A program made the translations under genes and the position numbers. Shown here piece by piece: positions 51,128-60,495 of a stretch of 64,000 bases of DNA (its first letter is position 1; every line of letters begins with the position of its first letter). The stretch comes from Natrarchaeobaculum aegyptiacum (GTDB lineage Archaea > Halobacteriota > Halobacteria > Halobacteriales > Natrialbaceae): contig NZ_CP019893.1 of the NCBI RefSeq assembly GCF_002156705.1, positions 3,224,001 through 3,288,000 of the forward strand. The letters run 5' to 3'. The notes below the pieces were generated by a model. It had not been told where the DNA came from. It worked only from the letters and a program-made list of their open reading frames with translations, and made no database searches.

Positions 51128-52291
51128 TCACACGACCCCGTCCTCCTCGAGTCGATCCAGTTCCTCGTCCGAGAGCACACTCGAGAGGACCTCGCGAGTA
51201 TGCTCACCGTGACCTGGCGCGGCCGATCGGAACTCGTCGAGTTCCTCGCCGAACTGGGCAGGGAATCCGACCTGTGGCACCCTCTCGCCGTCGTCGAGGT
51301 CCACCTCGCCGACCAGATCCCGGGCTTCGAGCTGGGGATGGTCGAAGACCTCGCCGTGCTCGGAGACCGGTGCGACGGTCGTCTCCGGCGAGAGATCCTC
51401 GAGCCACTCCGAGCGCGTCCGACTCGCGAACTCGGCTGCGAGTTCGGCGGTCGCGTAGGCGGCGTCCTCGCCCGTCGCGTCGTGGTACTCCCTGAGGTCT
51501 TCCCGGTCGAGTTCCGCGAGAAGTTGCTCCCAGAACTGCTCTTCGAGGGCGGCGACGGTGACGTACTTTCCATCGGCAGTCTCGTAGACGCCGTAGCTCG
51601 GTCCGGCGAAGGCTCCATCCTCGCCGGGATCACCCGTCTCGAGGAGACTCTCCCACGCGAGACCGGTCCCGAGGGCGGTCGCCACGTCGGTCATCGAGAG
51701 GTCGATGTACTCGCCGCCGCCGCCGAGTTCGCGGCTCGCCAGTGCAGCGACGACGCTGAATGCGGTGAAGAGGCCGCCGGTCATGTCGGCGATCGGAAAG
51801 CCGGGGACAGCCGGGATCGACCCGTCGCGCGACCGGGTCCGGTGGAGAAACCCGCTGAGTCCGAGGTAGTTCAGGTCGTGGCCCGCACGGTCACTGTACG
51901 GGCCGTCCTGCCCGTACCCGGTGAGCGAGCAGTAGACGATCTCCTCGTTTCGGTCCCGGACCGTCTCGTAGTCGACCCCGAGCCGTGAGACCACGCCCGG
52001 CCGGAACTGTTCGACGATGGCATCGGCGTCTTCGGCCAGTTCGAGGAAGGCTGCTTGCCCCTCGTCGGTCTTCAGGTCGATCGTCACGCTCCGTTTGTTC
52101 CGATTGACGGCGTGAAAGAGCGCCCCCGTCCCGGTCGATTTGACTGTCGGCGGTGCCCACCGGGCGTAGTCGCCGCGGTTCGGGTCCTCGACCTTGATCA
52201 CGTCGGCACCGAGATCTGCGAGCAACATCGTCCCGTACGGGCCCGGGAGCAACCACGAGAGGTCGAGAACGGTGTAATCGCTGAGGTCCAT
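51128..52291 (-). CDS. CaiB/BaiF family (type III) CoA transferase
   Basis: A 387-aa enzyme transferring CoA between carboxylic acids. Typical blocks: LDLSWLLPGPYGTMLLADLGADVIKVE at the N-terminus, HAVNRNKRSVTIDLKTDEGQ, the active-site aspartate in HDLNYLGLSG (the D of G-H-D), and PFSDRAGHD-like motif. AVPGFPIADMTGGLFTAFSV follows. The family includes formyl-CoA, carnitine and racemase-type enzymes; the substrate is not deducible. Divergent from an LLM oxidoreductase 373 bases away. Confidence 0.9.
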   Translation of the reverse strand: MDLSDYTVLDLSWLLPGPYGTMLLADLGADVIKVEDPNRGDYARWAPPTVKSTGTGALFHAVNRNKRSVTIDLKTDEGQAAFLELAEDADAIVEQFRPGVVSRLGVDYETVRDRNEEIVYCSLTGYGQDGPYSDRAGHDLNYLGLSGFLHRTRSRDGSIPAVPGFPIADMTGGLFTAFSVVAALASRELGGGGEYIDLSMTDVATALGTGLAWESLLETGDPGEDGAFAGPSYGVYETADGKYVTVAALEEQFWEQLLAELDREDLREYHDATGEDAAYATAELAAEFASRTRSEWLEDLSPETTVAPVSEHGEVFDHPQLEARDLVGEVDLDDGERVPQVGFPAQFGEELDEFRSAAPGHGEHTREVLSSVLSDEELDRLEEDGVV

Positions 52292-52664
52292 CTAGCTCCC
52301 TCCGGTTCGATTGGACGGGAAGTCGAGCGACCGGTCGCCGAGACGTCGCCACTCGAGCCGTTCGCCTGACTGCCGATCGTCGTGTGCTCTGCCCATCCCG
52401 ATTCGTGTTGTCATGCAACACGGTCGGTCGGCGAAGACGAAAAAGCTCCCGGACCGATTCACGCCGAGAACGGTTCGGAACCGTGCCCGCCGGAACAGAC
52501 ACTCGAGGGTGCCGGCCTGCAGGCCATCCCAGCAGATCGACCGCCAGGAGCGAGAAATCGTCGTCTTCGACGTCGCGAAATACGACCGTGCCAGTCGAAA
52601 CGACCTCTGCGGTGGACCGACGAACCGGGTAACTTACCACGAATCCTGACGATAGGTACCAGTT
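52292..52664. other. 373-base divergent promoter region
   Basis: No supported gene. It must hold promoters for the CoA transferase and the LLM oxidoreductase. No strong motif is visible. Confidence 0.45.
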
Positions 52665-53567
52665 ATGACGATTACCGACACCCGCACGGTCGACCTCGGC
52701 TACTCGATCACCTCGGGACGGCCGGCCGATCGGACGGCCGATCAACACGTCGAAGACGTCCTCGACACCACCCGGGCGGCGACCGACGCGGGGTTCGAGT
52801 ACGTCCAGGCCGGTGACCACCACGTCGTCGGACGCGGTTACCTGCAGAACGTTCCGATTTCGGCTCGCCTCTCGAGCGTGACCGATCGCGTCGCGACGCT
52901 GTTTCTGTTACCGCTGTACCATCCCGTTCACCTGGCCGAGCAGGCAGGAACGATCGCGGCGATGACCGACGAGTTCGACCTCTGGTGTGCGCTTGGCTAC
53001 CGGGACGCCTCCTTCGAGGCCTTCGGGATTCCGAAAGCCGAGCGCGTTCCCCGGTTCGAGGAATCACTCGAAATCGTCCGCCGACTGTGGGACGACGACG
53101 CCGTCACCTACGACGGCGAGTTCTACCAGCTCGAGGAGGTCTCCGTTGCACCGACGGCCAGCCCCCGGATCTGCATCGGCGGCAGTGCAAAGCCCGCAGT
53201 CGAGCGTGCGGCGCGCCTCGGCGATACCTGGGTCGCGACCCCATCGGAAACCGAGGACGACCTCCGCCGAAAAATCGAGTGGTACCGGAACGCCGGCGGT
53301 GACACCGTCATCGCCCGTCGCGACGCACTCGTCCTCGAGAACGGTGAGGCGGCCCGGGAGCAGGCGAGAGCGCTTCTGGAGTCGAATTACCGGGGCTGGC
53401 CGGACGACGCGGAGTGGCCGCTCGTCGGAGATCCCGAATCCGTGGCCAAGGACATCGAGACTCTCACAGCCCTCGGCGTCGACGAGATCGTCGTCCGGCC
53501 GATGGATCGGCGCTACGCCACCGAGACCGTCGAGGGCGTCGCCGGTGCACGCGACTCGCTGGACTGA
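52665..53567 (+). CDS. LLM-class (luciferase-like) flavin or F420-dependent oxidoreductase
   Basis: A 300-aa TIM-barrel protein. It has ATDAGFEYVQAGDHHVVGRGYLQNVP at the first strand and helix, VATLFLLPLYHPVHLAEQAGTIAAMTDEFDLWCALGYRDASFEAFG, the ICIGGSAKPAVERAARLGDTW signature, and SVAKDIETLTALGVDEIVV at the end. These match luciferase-like monooxygenases and F420-dependent reductases. Cofactor choice (FMN or F420) and substrate are uncertain. The ATG at 52665 is the natural start. Confidence 0.88.
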   Translation: MTITDTRTVDLGYSITSGRPADRTADQHVEDVLDTTRAATDAGFEYVQAGDHHVVGRGYLQNVPISARLSSVTDRVATLFLLPLYHPVHLAEQAGTIAAMTDEFDLWCALGYRDASFEAFGIPKAERVPRFEESLEIVRRLWDDDAVTYDGEFYQLEEVSVAPTASPRICIGGSAKPAVERAARLGDTWVATPSETEDDLRRKIEWYRNAGGDTVIARRDALVLENGEAAREQARALLESNYRGWPDDAEWPLVGDPESVAKDIETLTALGVDEIVVRPMDRRYATETVEGVAGARDSLD

Positions 53568-54490
53568 TCGCCCGTTCTCGAATCTGGCAGGTCGTCGGTG
53601 TCACCGCTGCCAGCGTCCCAGGTTCCAACCTGGGCTGCAGCCACTCACCACGAGCGACGCCTGAACGTCGACGCTCGTCCAGAATTGGCACGCGTCCAGT
53701 TACTATATGAAGAAGAACATTTCTACACTTCAGTCAAATAGATGATTATATGCCGATTCTTCGAGACGACCGTCGACTCGAGTCCGAGGGTTGCACCTGC
53801 TCCGGCTGAACCGTCCAGTAGGCCAGCAACGACAGCCTGTGGGTTGGGAACTGATCCGGTCACCCCTAGTCGAGAAGCCGTTGCAGAACGGATACGTCGC
53901 CGGTCGGAAAACGGCCGTTCGGTGGCGAGAGGTCGAGAGATGGTCGAATGACTGGGAACGAACGCTGGTCCCCGATCACGAACTGAAAGAAACATATATG
54001 ATTTCAGACTATAATATTGATGCGTCATTTCCGGTAGCATCGGCCCCATAGGATATCGAACGACGCCCGGGGCCACCGAACGATCGATGCCGCAACGGGA
54101 CAGTCACTCGAACGAACGCGATGCAGAACCGTCAGAATCCGGGTAGTAACGGTGCAATTGTGCCCAATTTTCTTCAGCAAAACGACCTTCGAGTGACCGA
54201 CACTGGAAACGTGGGCCCACGCGCCGTGTGAACCAGTATCGAGTCGTCCAGTCTATACAGGTGTACTAGCGTAAATTACGATTTCGGTGATGGGAAACGA
54301 GCCCCCATTCGTTTCACCTCGATCGTTTACGGAGGTACCTGTGTAAACGTCGCAACCCGGCCCAGTATACCGTGGAACCAGATGCGTTTTCACGATCAAA
54401 ACAAAATGCGTGGGGGCCGCGTCTGGATACGATCTTCGCTACGACGCCGAACCCCGCACCTATTTGATGGTCGACCGACCTCGCGTACGT
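53568..54490. other. 923-base non-coding region
   Basis: No open frame resembles a halophilic gene. It contains an 8-base-arm hairpin (53617-53634), AT-rich stretches (53700-53760 and 53985-54025), and sequence of lower G+C than its neighbours. The largest intergenic space in the window. It may carry a small RNA, a degraded mobile element or a complex promoter for the aromatic genes. Confidence 0.5.
53617..53634. terminator. CCCAGGTT-CC-AACCTGGG hairpin
   Basis: Perfect 8-base arms with a 2-base loop about 50 bases past the LLM oxidoreductase stop. Could be a terminator or the tip of a structured RNA. Confidence 0.45.
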
Positions 54491-55270
54491 ATGTCACTCG
54501 AGGACGACACCCGAGATCGACTCGCTGATTCACTGTACGACGCGTTGCAGACGGGCGAGCCGATCGACCGACTCTCGGACGCTCACGACCTGACCATCGA
54601 GGATGCCTACGCGGTACAGTCTGCGTTCGTCGACCGCCGTATCGCCGACGGCGCGACCGTCGAGGGACACAAGATCGGGCTCACGAGCGATGGTATCCAG
54701 GAGCAACTGGGCGTCTCAGAACCCGACTTCGGCCGCCTCCTCGACACGATGTACGTCGACGGACGTTCGATCCCCGCCGCCGACCTCATCGCCCCGCGCG
54801 TCGAACCCGAGATCGGGTTCGTCCTCGCGGACGACCTCGAGCCGCCGGTCACCGCCTTCGACGTGCTGTCGGCGACCGAATTCGTGCTGCCCGTGCTCGA
54901 GATCATCGACAGCCGGATCCGCGACTGGGACATCGGAATCGAGGATACGATCGCCGACAACGCCTCCTCGGCACTGTACCTCACCGGCGAGACGCGCTGT
55001 GACCCCGACGGACTCGACCTCTCGCTCGAGGGCGTGAAACTGTACCGCAACGGCGACCTGGCGGCCTCTGGCGTCGGAGCGGCAGTACTCGAGAATCCTG
55101 CCAACGCCGTTGCCTGGCTCGCGAACACGCTCGAGGAGGTCGGTGGCTCGCTCGAGGCCGGTCACCTCGTCCTGAGCGGGTCGCTGACACCAGCGGTCGA
55201 CGTCGAATCGGGCGATTCGATCACGGTGGAGTTTACGTCGATCGGATCGCTCGTCGGGCACGTCGGCTGA
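54491..55270 (+). CDS. 2-oxopent-4-enoate hydratase / 4-oxalocrotonate decarboxylase family, paralogue 1
   Basis: A 259-aa protein of the FAH-like hydratase/decarboxylase family (MhpD/DmpE/DmpH). Conserved blocks: IEDAYAVQSAFVDRRI, EGHKIGLTSDGIQEQLGVSEPDFG, RVEPEIGFVLADDL (metal-binding E-x-E), VLPVLEIIDSRI, and VVLENPANAVAWLANTLEEVG. In meta-cleavage pathways one member decarboxylates oxalocrotonate and another hydrates the product to 4-hydroxy-2-oxovalerate. Which role this has is unresolved. It starts at 54491; an upstream in-frame stretch is not conserved. Next to an IclR gene on the same strand. Confidence 0.85.
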   Translation: MSLEDDTRDRLADSLYDALQTGEPIDRLSDAHDLTIEDAYAVQSAFVDRRIADGATVEGHKIGLTSDGIQEQLGVSEPDFGRLLDTMYVDGRSIPAADLIAPRVEPEIGFVLADDLEPPVTAFDVLSATEFVLPVLEIIDSRIRDWDIGIEDTIADNASSALYLTGETRCDPDGLDLSLEGVKLYRNGDLAASGVGAAVLENPANAVAWLANTLEEVGGSLEAGHLVLSGSLTPAVDVESGDSITVEFTSIGSLVGHVG

Positions 55271-55356
55271 ACCGGGGGAGCGCGGTCTTCCGTCACATCG
55301 CCGTACCTGTTTTCCAATTGAAAACCATTATGTGGGGCTATACCATGCTGATTCGT

Positions 55357-56118
55357 ATGACAAAAGAAGCGAATCACCCGGTGCGCACGACCGAAAAGTC
55401 GTTGCTGATCGTCGAGAAACTCAGGGAACTCGACGGTGCCCGGATCTACCAGCTCGAGGAGGATCTCGAGATGACCAAGGGGGCGATCCACAACCACCTG
55501 AGTACGCTTCGCAAGCACGGATACGTCGTCAAAAACGGCAACGAGTACGCCCTCAGTTTGCAATTTCTGACCCTCGGCGGCTACGTTCGAAGCAACTACC
55601 TCATCTACGAACACGGTCGTCCGAAGGCGAACACGCTCGCCGACGACACGGGGATGCTGGTGAACCTCGCGACCGAAGAGAACGGCCAGAGCGTCTACCT
55701 CTACCAGGCTCGAGGCGAGTATGCCGTCAATTTGGATACCCAGCTCGGTCATCGACTCCGTCTGCATAACATCGGGATCGGGAAGGCGATCATGGCGTAT
55801 CTCTCCGACGAACGAGTCGACGAGATCTTAGACCAGTGGGGACTCCCAGCAGAGACCGAAAACACGATCACCGACCGCGACCGCCTCTTCGAGGAACTCG
55901 AGACCGTTCGCGAACAGGAGTACGCGACAGACCTCGAAGAACGGACCGAGGGGCTGTGCTGTATCGCAGCGCCGATCCGGCCGGACAACGAGATTCTCGG
56001 CGCGATCAGCGTCTCGACGCCGACCAGTAGACTCGGTGACCGGGGGTTCGACGACGACCTGATCGGCCAGGTCAAGAGTACGGCCAACCAGATCGCACTC
56101 GACATCAAGTACCGCTAA
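55357..56118 (+). CDS. IclR-family regulator of the aromatic pathway genes
   Basis: A 253-aa regulator. The winged helix at about 8-66 has IYQLEEDLEMTKGAIHNHLSTLRKHGY, and the effector domain has HNIGIGKAIMAYL and GLCCIAAPI. It sits between the two hydratase/decarboxylase paralogues, one upstream on the same strand and one convergent, and is the only regulator among the meta-cleavage genes. IclR proteins often respond to aromatic acids. A target and effector cannot be named. The start at 55357 follows an AT-rich promoter. Confidence 0.9.
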   Translation: MTKEANHPVRTTEKSLLIVEKLRELDGARIYQLEEDLEMTKGAIHNHLSTLRKHGYVVKNGNEYALSLQFLTLGGYVRSNYLIYEHGRPKANTLADDTGMLVNLATEENGQSVYLYQARGEYAVNLDTQLGHRLRLHNIGIGKAIMAYLSDERVDEILDQWGLPAETENTITDRDRLFEELETVREQEYATDLEERTEGLCCIAAPIRPDNEILGAISVSTPTSRLGDRGFDDDLIGQVKSTANQIALDIKYR

Positions 56119-56211
56119 CCGGGCTCGAGAATCGATTCGGTGGCGCCTGTAGAACGTTTTCAGATTCAACACACAGAGCGGCCGAAACGAGACGGTCGTG
56201 GTGGCCGCTCT

Positions 56212-56994
56212 TCACTCGGCGCGCAGTTCGATATCGCCGATCGAACCGAATTTGGCGTGGTAGACGTCACCCGGTTCGATGTCGATGGCCGCGTTGATGC
56301 CGCCGGTCATGACCAGTTCGCCGGCCTCGAGCCGGTCGTCACGGTCCTCGAGTCGGTTCGCCAGCCAGGCGACGGCCCGTGCGGGGTGGCCCATGATGTC
56401 GGCCCCGGTGCCTGTCTCTTCGACCTCGCCGTTGACCGAGATGACGACGCTCTCCATCGCGAGGTCGACGTCGGTCACGTCGCGCAGGGATTCACCGACG
56501 AAGACGCGACCGGCTGAGGTCTGGTCGGCGATGACGTCCTGTGCGGAGGGAATCGTCCAGCCCTGAAACCGACTCTCGAGGATTTCGATCACCGGGACGA
56601 CAGCGCGAGTCGCCACGAGGACGTCCGTCGGTGAGACCGGCGGCTCGAGGTCTTCGCCGAGGATGAGACCGATTTCGGCCTCGAGTCGGGGGGCGATCAG
56701 CTCCTCGGTCGGAATCATCGGCCCCTCGAGAATGGTGTCGTCGGGGACGTAGCCGAAGATCGGTTCGTCGATGCCGAGCTGTTCTTGCTTGGCCTCGCTG
56801 ACGAGACCGAGTTTGTGGCCGGCGATCGCGCCGTCGTCGCCGAGGAGTCGATCGACGACGCCGGCCTGTACGTCGTAGGCATCGGCGGTGGTCAGTTCCT
56901 CCTCGTCAGATATCGGCGGCACGGGATCGGAGTTGACCTGTGCGTTGTACAGCGTTTCGGCGAATTCGTCAAGTGTGTCCTCGGGGAGGCTCAT
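56212..56994 (-). CDS. 2-oxopent-4-enoate hydratase / 4-oxalocrotonate decarboxylase family, paralogue 2
   Basis: A 260-aa protein colinear with the one at 54491: TTADAYDVQAGVVDRLL, AGHKLGLVSEAKQEQLGIDEPIFG, RLEAEIGLILGEDL (E-x-E), VVPVIEILESRF, MGHPARAVAWLANRLEDR. Family members need a divalent metal bound by the glutamates. Two paralogues in one cluster suggests the decarboxylase plus hydratase pair of the oxalocrotonate branch. It leads a minus-strand group away from the extradiol dioxygenase. The start is at 56994. Confidence 0.86.
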   Translation of the reverse strand: MSLPEDTLDEFAETLYNAQVNSDPVPPISDEEELTTADAYDVQAGVVDRLLGDDGAIAGHKLGLVSEAKQEQLGIDEPIFGYVPDDTILEGPMIPTEELIAPRLEAEIGLILGEDLEPPVSPTDVLVATRAVVPVIEILESRFQGWTIPSAQDVIADQTSAGRVFVGESLRDVTDVDLAMESVVISVNGEVEETGTGADIMGHPARAVAWLANRLEDRDDRLEAGELVMTGGINAAIDIEPGDVYHAKFGSIGDIELRAE

Positions 56995-57187
56995 CCGTGT
57001 CCCGTGATTGGTGAGCACTCATTTAATGGTACCGTCTTTCACGGATCGGCGAGCACCCGTCGCGGGGCACCCCGGGGACAGCACGGGCTCACGACGAGGC
57101 GTCACGCAGAACGGGTGTGGTTCGAGTGAGACGACGCGTAGAAGCGGGTGTCGTCCGCAGGTGTGGGGTCTGGGGGACGTGTCCGGG

Positions 57188-58150
57188 TTACTCGCTGGCG
57201 TATCCGATCCCGTCCCAGGAGGGACCTTCGCCGACCCACTGGTGGTTAGTTTCGCCGCCGATCTCGTCTGCGCTCCACTCGATGGGGTCCCAGTCAGGTT
57301 CGAAGTTGAGGTAGCCCGGCCCCGCGAAGAACTCGATCCGAAAGTCGCTGGCCGGGTCGGAGACGTAGAGGAAGTCGGCACGCGTGATCGCGTGACGTCC
57401 CGGTCCACCGTCGGGTTCGATCCCGTGTTCGCTCAGGATGTCGGCGGCGGTCCAGAGGTCCTGCAGGCTGTCGAGGTGGTACGAGAGGTGGTGGAACCCG
57501 GAGGGTTCGCCCGCGGGCTCGCGGTGGATGGCGATGTCGTGGGGAAGGGCCGTGACCGCGAACCACCAGCCCCAGAGTTCGCCGTCGTCGCCACGGTAGC
57601 GCTCGTTGAGGCGAAAGCCCAGTTCCTCCTCGAGCCAGGCGGCGTGGGCCCTGGCGGTCTCGTTTTCGTCCTGGACGTGGACGTGGTCGATTCGGCGCGG
57701 GGCGATCCGGTTCGCGACGGACTCGCTGTAGATGCGGTTCTTGAGCCCGGATCGCTGGCCCTCCGGCGCGTCGGGCTGGTCGACATCGTAGTAGAATTCG
57801 TAGGGATGGCCGAATTTCTCGACGCGAATGGCGTCGCCGTGGCCGACCTCCTCGTCACCGTCGACGTAGGTGACGTCGGTTCCCTCCGATTCGAACTGCT
57901 CGGTCAGCTCCGAGAGTGCCTCGGCGCTTCGCGTGCGGAAAGCGATGTGGTCGACGCCTTTCTGGCCGGATTCGATCACCTTCAGGGTGTGATGGTCCCA
58001 GTCGCGCTGGCCGCGCAGATAGGCCGTCGAACCGTCTCGTTCGACGAGGTGCAACCCGAGTACCTCCTCGAAGAACCAGAGCGATTCCTCGAGGTCGGGC
58101 GTGTGCGTCGCAACGTGTCCGAGTTTGGCGAGTGGTGAGTTCGTGATCAT
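57188..58150 (-). CDS. extradiol (catechol 2,3-type) dioxygenase, VOC superfamily
   Basis: A 320-aa two-domain VOC protein. The N-terminal module (about 8-125) is structural; the C-terminal module carries the metal ligands His156 (RIDHVHV), His220 or His221 (GFHHLSYH) and Glu273 (FRIEFF), equivalent to His153, His214 and Glu265 of catechol 2,3-dioxygenase. It would open an aromatic diol ring next to the hydroxyls using Fe(II). The actual substrate (catechol, protocatechuate or an aminophenol) is unknown. Confidence 0.88.
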   Translation of the reverse strand: MITNSPLAKLGHVATHTPDLEESLWFFEEVLGLHLVERDGSTAYLRGQRDWDHHTLKVIESGQKGVDHIAFRTRSAEALSELTEQFESEGTDVTYVDGDEEVGHGDAIRVEKFGHPYEFYYDVDQPDAPEGQRSGLKNRIYSESVANRIAPRRIDHVHVQDENETARAHAAWLEEELGFRLNERYRGDDGELWGWWFAVTALPHDIAIHREPAGEPSGFHHLSYHLDSLQDLWTAADILSEHGIEPDGGPGRHAITRADFLYVSDPASDFRIEFFAGPGYLNFEPDWDPIEWSADEIGGETNHQWVGEGPSWDGIGYASE

Positions 58151-58260
58151 GGCTTCGTCGGTGGTCGCAGTGAGTTCGTCAGGGTCCCCTTACGGCGACT
58201 CGAGCGAAAATTTGCAAGTATCGTATATAATTGTTTTCGTGGGTCGCGACATCGCTGGAG

Positions 58261-59220
58261 TTACTCGAGCAGGTCGAGCAGGTTTCCGGCGTAGATTGCC
58301 TCGCGATCATCGTCGTCGACATCCATTGCCTCCACTGCGGCGATGCCGTTTTCGATGCCGGCGCGACCGCGGCCGGGGCCGAAGGGGTAGTCGGTGCCGT
58401 AGAGGAGCGTGTCACCGAAGAAGTCGTAGGCGACCTCGTGGGCGGCGACAGAGGCACCGAGGCAGGCGTCGGTGTAGAACTCCGCGAAGTAGTCGCTGAC
58501 CGGCTGCTCGAGGTCGGGGAGGTCGGTGTCGGCGTAGTTTTCGGGGTACTGCTGGCGAGTCTCGTAGAACCCGTTGATACGGCCCTCGTAGTACGGAATC
58601 ATCCCACCGCCGTGGTGGGCGACGAGGTCGAAGTCGTGTTTCTGGGTGACGCCGCCGAAGACGAGTCGCGAGAGCGCGAGGGTTGTATCGAACGGCCAGC
58701 CAAAGAGCCGGTGGTCCATGTACTCACTGGCCCAGTCGTACCACTCGTGGAGCTGTGGGTGGAGCCACAGCGGCGTGTCGGTCTCGTCGGCTTTCGCGAA
58801 CAGCGGGTCGAACTGCGGTCGGTCGAGCGGCTCCCCGTCGATGTTCGAGAAGATCTGGATGCCGACCATGTCGAGGTCGTCGACGCAGCGGTCGAACTCG
58901 GCCATGAACTCCTCGCTAACCTTCGGGATGGTTCCGACGGGGATGAATCGGTCCGGATGCTCGTCGGTGATCGCCCGGATCTCGTCGTTGGCGAGTTTCG
59001 TCAACTCGAGTGCGGTCTCGTCGTCCATCCCCTGCCACAGCGGCGGGAGAGCGATCGTCAGCACCTGCTTGTCGATGCCGAACTCGTCCATGTCGGCCAG
59101 TCGCTGTTCGATGTCCCAGAGAAACGACGGCGACCCGCTCAGCCCCTGGAATTCGTACTCCTCGAGTAATGTCTCGTAGAACGATTCGGTCAGTACGTGG
59201 GTGAAGGCGTCGATTTTCAT
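58261..59220 (-). CDS. amidohydrolase-family decarboxylase, ACMSD-like
   Basis: A 319-aa barrel of the ACMSD/amidohydrolase-2 family. The N-terminal metal motif reads DAFTH (His8), with Phe where the canonical H-x-H has its first histidine. LVAHHGGGMIPYYEGRI supplies the middle histidine, and LLYGTDYPFGPG the catalytic aspartate. ACMSD decarboxylates aminocarboxymuconate semialdehyde, the product of extradiol cleavage of hydroxyanthranilate. Its position after the dioxygenase suits a carboxylated ring-cleavage product. The DAFTH variant occurs in many relatives (from memory). Confidence 0.82.
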   Translation of the reverse strand: MKIDAFTHVLTESFYETLLEEYEFQGLSGSPSFLWDIEQRLADMDEFGIDKQVLTIALPPLWQGMDDETALELTKLANDEIRAITDEHPDRFIPVGTIPKVSEEFMAEFDRCVDDLDMVGIQIFSNIDGEPLDRPQFDPLFAKADETDTPLWLHPQLHEWYDWASEYMDHRLFGWPFDTTLALSRLVFGGVTQKHDFDLVAHHGGGMIPYYEGRINGFYETRQQYPENYADTDLPDLEQPVSDYFAEFYTDACLGASVAAHEVAYDFFGDTLLYGTDYPFGPGRGRAGIENGIAAVEAMDVDDDDREAIYAGNLLDLLE

Positions 59221-59330
59221 GTGTCGGCTGATAACTATCAGCCACAACGGACACCCCTCACATAAACTTCACGTCCCGCTGGATTGGGCTCGGCGGTTGT
59301 TTTATGCACTCCGCGTTGCATCGTGAACAC

Positions 59331-59765
59331 ATGGCAATCATCGCCGCAGTCGACGGAGGCAACGGATCGACGCGCGTCGCGTCGACAGCCCACGAACTGG
59401 CCGCCGGCCTCGGGACGGGTCTCGTGGTCGTCCACGTCGTCACGGAAGCGGAGGCCGAAGATCGGATGGACCGACAGACGGACTACTACCTCGACGACGC
59501 AGTCGCGGATGCAGAGCGCGTCGCCGAGCGGATCGCAGGAGACGTCGTCGAGGGCGGGTTCTCCGTGGAAGCGGTCGGGAAACTGGGCGAACCAACCGAG
59601 AAGATCCTCGAGGTCGCCGAGGCCCACGACGCAGACTACGTCGTGATCGGCGGGCGAAAGCGGACGCCGATCGGCAAGGCGCTGCTCGGGAGCGTCACCC
59701 AGTCGGTGCACCTCTCGTCGGATCGGCCGGTCGTGACGGTGATGGAACCCGAGCCGGAAGACTGA
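59331..59765 (+). CDS. universal stress protein, UspA type
   Basis: A 144-aa single-domain Usp. MAIIAAVDGGNGSTRVAS is the first strand, and GGRKRTPIGKALLGSVTQSVHL gives the ATP-binding G-x2-G-x9-G-S signature, here complete. It ends VVTVMEP. The ATG at 59331 is chosen for the normal first strand. It is the only gene on the plus strand between two minus-strand blocks of the aromatic cluster, together with the VOC gene that follows. Confidence 0.88.
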   Translation: MAIIAAVDGGNGSTRVASTAHELAAGLGTGLVVVHVVTEAEAEDRMDRQTDYYLDDAVADAERVAERIAGDVVEGGFSVEAVGKLGEPTEKILEVAEAHDADYVVIGGRKRTPIGKALLGSVTQSVHLSSDRPVVTVMEPEPED

Positions 59766-59822
59766 CCGCGTTCACAGCACTGGATCCGGGCGATTTATTG
59801 TATCGTGCGAAAACTTCCCAGT

Positions 59823-60197
59823 ATGGACGTACTCCACACCGCCATCTGGGTTTCGGACATCGAAGAAACGCTCGAGTTCTACGTCGACACGCTCGGCCTC
59901 GAGAAGACCAACGAGTTCGTGAGTGGCGACGGCGCGACCAACGTTTACGTCGCCGGCGACGACGACGTCGAGTTACAGTTCAAGTGCGACCCCGACCGCG
60001 AGGTCCCGGAACCGGCCGGCATCGACCACATCGCCCTCACGGTCGAGGACACCGACGCGATGGTCGACCGTCTCGTCGAAGAGACCGACTGCAGCCTCGA
60101 GCGTGGCCCCCTCGACTCGGAGGGAGCCAGCGCCCGCGTCGCGTTCCTCGAGGGCCCCGACGGGTACGGGCTCGAACTCGTCGAACCGTTCGAGTGA
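59823..60197 (+). CDS. small VOC (glyoxalase-like) protein
   Basis: A 124-aa single-module VOC protein. MDVLHTAIWVSDIEETLEFYVDTLG is the typical entry strand with a metal-ligand His; GIDHIALTVEDTDAMVDRL and GLELVEPF give the second His and the glutamate. Such proteins include glyoxalase I, methylmalonyl-CoA epimerase and extradiol dioxygenase relatives. The start is the ATG at 59823, about 58 bases after the UspA gene stop. No substrate can be named. Confidence 0.82.
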   Translation: MDVLHTAIWVSDIEETLEFYVDTLGLEKTNEFVSGDGATNVYVAGDDDVELQFKCDPDREVPEPAGIDHIALTVEDTDAMVDRLVEETDCSLERGPLDSEGASARVAFLEGPDGYGLELVEPFE

Positions 60198-60495
60198 GCA
60201 CACACCGAGTTCTTCGTCTCCAGTGCCCGGCTCGAGTCCCGTCTCTCGAGCTGGTCGACTGGGCCCTGTAGACGCGGCTGAAATCACTCACCAGCGAGCT
60301 GATTCGTGAGAAGGCGTGAGCAGGGCGACCGAGCAGGGGAACGCGAGGTCGGGTGAGCCGAACCGAGCGGTGACTCGACACGAGTGGGGCACGCGAGAGA
60401 AGTGCGAGTGGAATCCGGCGTCGGGATTCCGTGAGTGGTCCGGGGTGGTGGTGACCGGGGTGGTGTCAGGGGTGCTGTGATCCGATTGTCGTCGA
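60198..60495. other. 298-base gap with hairpin and G-rich stretch
   Basis: No gene. It contains GGAATCC (60410-60416) and GGATTCC (60424-60430) as an inverted repeat, followed by a G-run-rich stretch (60435-60470). Both may terminate the convergent VOC and aldolase genes. Confidence 0.5.
60410..60430. terminator. GGAATCC hairpin, possible bidirectional terminator
   Basis: Seven-base perfect arms and a 7-base loop. It lies between the convergent VOC and aldolase genes. Confidence 0.45.

Noticed and set aside
53723-54076. A 117-codon minus-strand frame in the 0.9-kb gap
   Set aside because: Composition is unlike neighbouring genes and no motif is visible. Not supported as a gene.
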